A stretch of DNA of 64,000 nucleotides from Paraphysomonas bandaiensis (taxonomy: Eukaryota; Chrysophyceae). The first letter of the stretch is position 1. Each line of letters starts with the position of its first letter. The stretch lies in the NCBI GenBank assembly GCA_965644295.1, contig CBFFRP010000123.1, positions 124,001 to 188,000 on the forward strand. Reading direction: 5' to 3'. This document shows, piece after piece, positions 62,038 to 64,000 of this stretch. The translations under genes and the position numbers were made by a program. The notes beneath the pieces are model-generated. The model made no database searches. It saw only the letters and a program-made list of their open reading frames with translations, and had not been told where the DNA came from.

Positions 62038-62571
62038 GGCAGGTACCTGTGCTACCGCTCCTACTCCTTTGTGGGGAATTTATGTGTCAGGAATACGCAC
62101 TCTGAGGTTAGCATTGATGTTTTATGTTTGTAGCCTTAATGTTGTAATCTCAGGTGCACAGCTGTGATCAAATGTATTATTGCATTGCAAGTCCTAAAGT
62201 ATTTAAGTAATAAGGGTTGATGTCAGTAGCGCAGATTAATGTAATGCGCGAGTGTAATGTGCACTATTAAAGTTTGGTCGTAACAATAACTTGTGTTTTC
62301 ATTTTTTGCTACAGCTCGGAGACATTTCACAAAACGCTAATTTCTTTATTAGTATGTTACACAATGTTAAGCAAAGAATATTTATGAATCAAGTTTTAAT
62401 GGCAGATCATCAGACACGCCAAAAAGACACATTTCAATGATACTGCAATTTATTTCTATTCGGCAAAAGGATTATATTTTGTATTTGACATATACCCTCT
62501 TTACAGAGGGCTTCCTCGAGCTATAAAACAAATATAAAATAACTAAGATTTTGAGAAGTTATAAAATGAAT
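62038..62571. other. 3' flank of kinase copy within the duplication
   Basis: Reverse-complement match to about 2245-2744 with several small indels. No coding signal. Confidence 0.6.
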
Positions 62572-62735
62572 TTAAATAACAATAGTCTTCAAAATTACTC
62601 TTTCGCGATTAGCTTTTACGGTAATATGGCGATCACACCAATATACTTTAGGGTGAATTAGTTTTTTATATATTTGAAATAATTTAAATATGAACAATAG
62701 AATATTATATACAATATAAATACAATATTTAATAT
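62572..62735 (+). repeat. Boundary repeat at outer end of the duplication
   Basis: It contains ATTACTCTTTCGCGATTAGC and TTTACGGTAATATGGCGATCAC as at 57596-57796 and about 2084-2245. A phrase TTGAGAAGTTATAAAATGAA occurs just before it and again just after it, a short direct repeat. Confidence 0.7.
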
Positions 62736-63397
62736 TTGAGAAGTTATAAAATGAATTTAATGTTGAGTTCTGCTATTTGAGAGCAAGCTGTAGTTCAAAG
62801 ATATTTCACTTATGACTGTTAATGGAGGAATACAGAAATGGTTAACTGTATTATGAGAACTAGTGTGATGATAGCAATAATCATAGTAGTGAAACTGAAA
62901 TATATGGACCATATAAAATGGTGACATCTAATATTGTGTGCAATTGATTAGTAGTTGAGACAATATGAATTTGGCGATTGACAAAGTGATATTGATCATA
63001 AGTTTCTTCTATCTTACTATATCTAAGCAAAAAGAGTGAAAGTATTGTTCAGTTATGTCAATTCAGGTTACAATGACTAGTAGGTAACTATGACGATATG
63101 TTAACAGTGTGTGTGAAGAATATTTTTTACTACTTTCTCACATATAATAATATATTATTATATATTACTTCAGTTTTACCATATAACTGCCATTTTCCGC
63201 CCACCCGGACGCCATCTTCATGTGAGACACGCGCCAGTGAGTCCTCAGACACACGAGCAGGGCGAACTCACACACAACATCAAGAACGGAAGTGGTTGCA
63301 CCTTGGTGCTTGCGGCGACGCACAAGCAGCTTCTGTAGCGTTAAATAGTAGGATAATAGAATTTGTGCTGATTAGTTATGGGTAGAGGCTTACTAGT
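62736..63397. other. Unassigned sequence beyond the duplication
   Basis: AT-rich to about 63,170, then a compositionally different GC-richer run (63,185-63,360). No gene family was recognised. A possible transposon segment. Confidence 0.4.
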
Positions 63398-63475
63398 AGA
63401 CTAGTATTCAACTAGCCGCTATATCGGAACGAGTTTTTAACGCCTATTGCTAAATAAAAAGACATTCAATATATA
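63398..63475 (-). repeat. Dispersed ~75-bp repeat, copy 3 (inverted)
   Basis: Reverse complement of the unit at 13021-13096, with GAACGAGTTTTTAACGCC and TATTGCTAAATAAAAAGA. It is over 90 percent alike by eye. Confidence 0.65.
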
Positions 63476-64000
63476 TATGTGAGACTTCGCGGCACAGCAC
63501 CCACACCGACTATACTCATTATCTACTCAAAACACCACCACTCTACAAACACATCCACTCGGCGTGCCCCAGCGCGGCCACGCTCTCTACCCCCGTTAAG
63601 AGACGACACGTACTCTTACATATCCGAATACTCTCCCTTTCAGGTGGTGTGAATCCATTCAACCTACTATCCTACACCTGCATGCCTCCCGGACGGACAC
63701 CTTCACCATCAAGAAGTGCCACCGAGGTGTTATCTAATGGACTACCCCCTGACAACTAAGTACCATCTTCGGGACACGGTTACACCATGGTACTTGAATC
63801 AATAATGCACAAGTAGTTCCGGAGAACGGTACAACGCAGCAAATCATTGTACTGTGCTCATAATATCGAAACAACAGTAGAATCAAAAGTTTGAATACCT
63901 TGTTACTTGTTACTAATAATAGTAGTTCACTATAACTTAGTACATCCATCAACAAAGTCGGGCTCACACCTTTTCGTGGTGTTCTGGGGGATAAGTACAG
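63476..64000. other. GC-richer unassigned tail of the window
   Basis: A run rich in CCAC/CCCC trinucleotides, unlike the surrounding AT-rich DNA. It could be part of a transposon that continues past the window. No frame shows a family signature. Confidence 0.4.

Noticed and set aside
1-64000. CRISPR arrays, bacterial operons, rRNA or clear tRNA genes
   Set aside because: No regularly spaced repeats with unique spacers, no Shine-Dalgarno-linked gene strings and no rRNA were seen. tRNA detection by eye is unreliable, so absence is not proven.

Overview
The window is nuclear DNA from a eukaryote. It is AT-rich, uses the standard code (TAA, TAG and TGA all act as stops), and its genes are cut by many very short GT-AG introns, about 37-60 bp in every gene rebuilt here. 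The gene set points to a flagellated or ciliated unicellular eukaryote: CFAP53 (axoneme), DNAAF9/Shulin (outer dynein arm handling), TMEM138 (ciliary transition zone) and WDR27 sit beside housekeeping genes. I cannot assign a lineage from sequence alone.

Layout. 1-2.7 kb: the last exon of an unknown gene and an ankyrin-repeat gene with one repeat per exon. 2.7-12.6 kb: a protein kinase with EF-hands, divergently paired with a complete nine-exon cytosolic acetyl-CoA carboxylase. 12.6-20.1 kb: a repeat-rich stretch with MITE copies, a 1.3 kb fold-back element carrying a nested MITE, and a broken P-loop ATPase gene. 20.1-26.0 kb: a membrane protein with a ubiquitin-like domain, divergent from a 10-exon WDR27. 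26.0-28.0 kb: a decayed Copia retrotransposon with an LTR. 28.3-36.5 kb: a B-box membrane protein, ribosomal protein uS8, mevalonate diphosphate decarboxylase, a Cys-rich secreted protein and a small unknown gene. 37.0-55.7 kb: a dense run of CFAP53, DNAAF9, an EEF1AKMT4/METTL13-like methyltransferase, NUF2, an armadillo-like protein, TMEM138, a double-PH protein and a nucleotidyltransferase-glucuronokinase fusion. 55.7-64 kb: a solo LTR, a hAT-like element, then an inverted copy of the 2.1-9.3 kb region, then repeats.

The most striking structure is this inverted segmental duplication. The left arm (about 2.1-9.3 kb) and the right arm (about 57.6-62.7 kb) carry the same divergent kinase/ACC pair. 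Both kinase copies remain open and spliceable. The right ACC copy is a pseudogene, truncated inside the central domain, with three internal deletions at short shared sequences.

Exon-intron structures below were worked out by hand from GT-AG sites and frame continuity. Every complete model sums to a whole number of codons.
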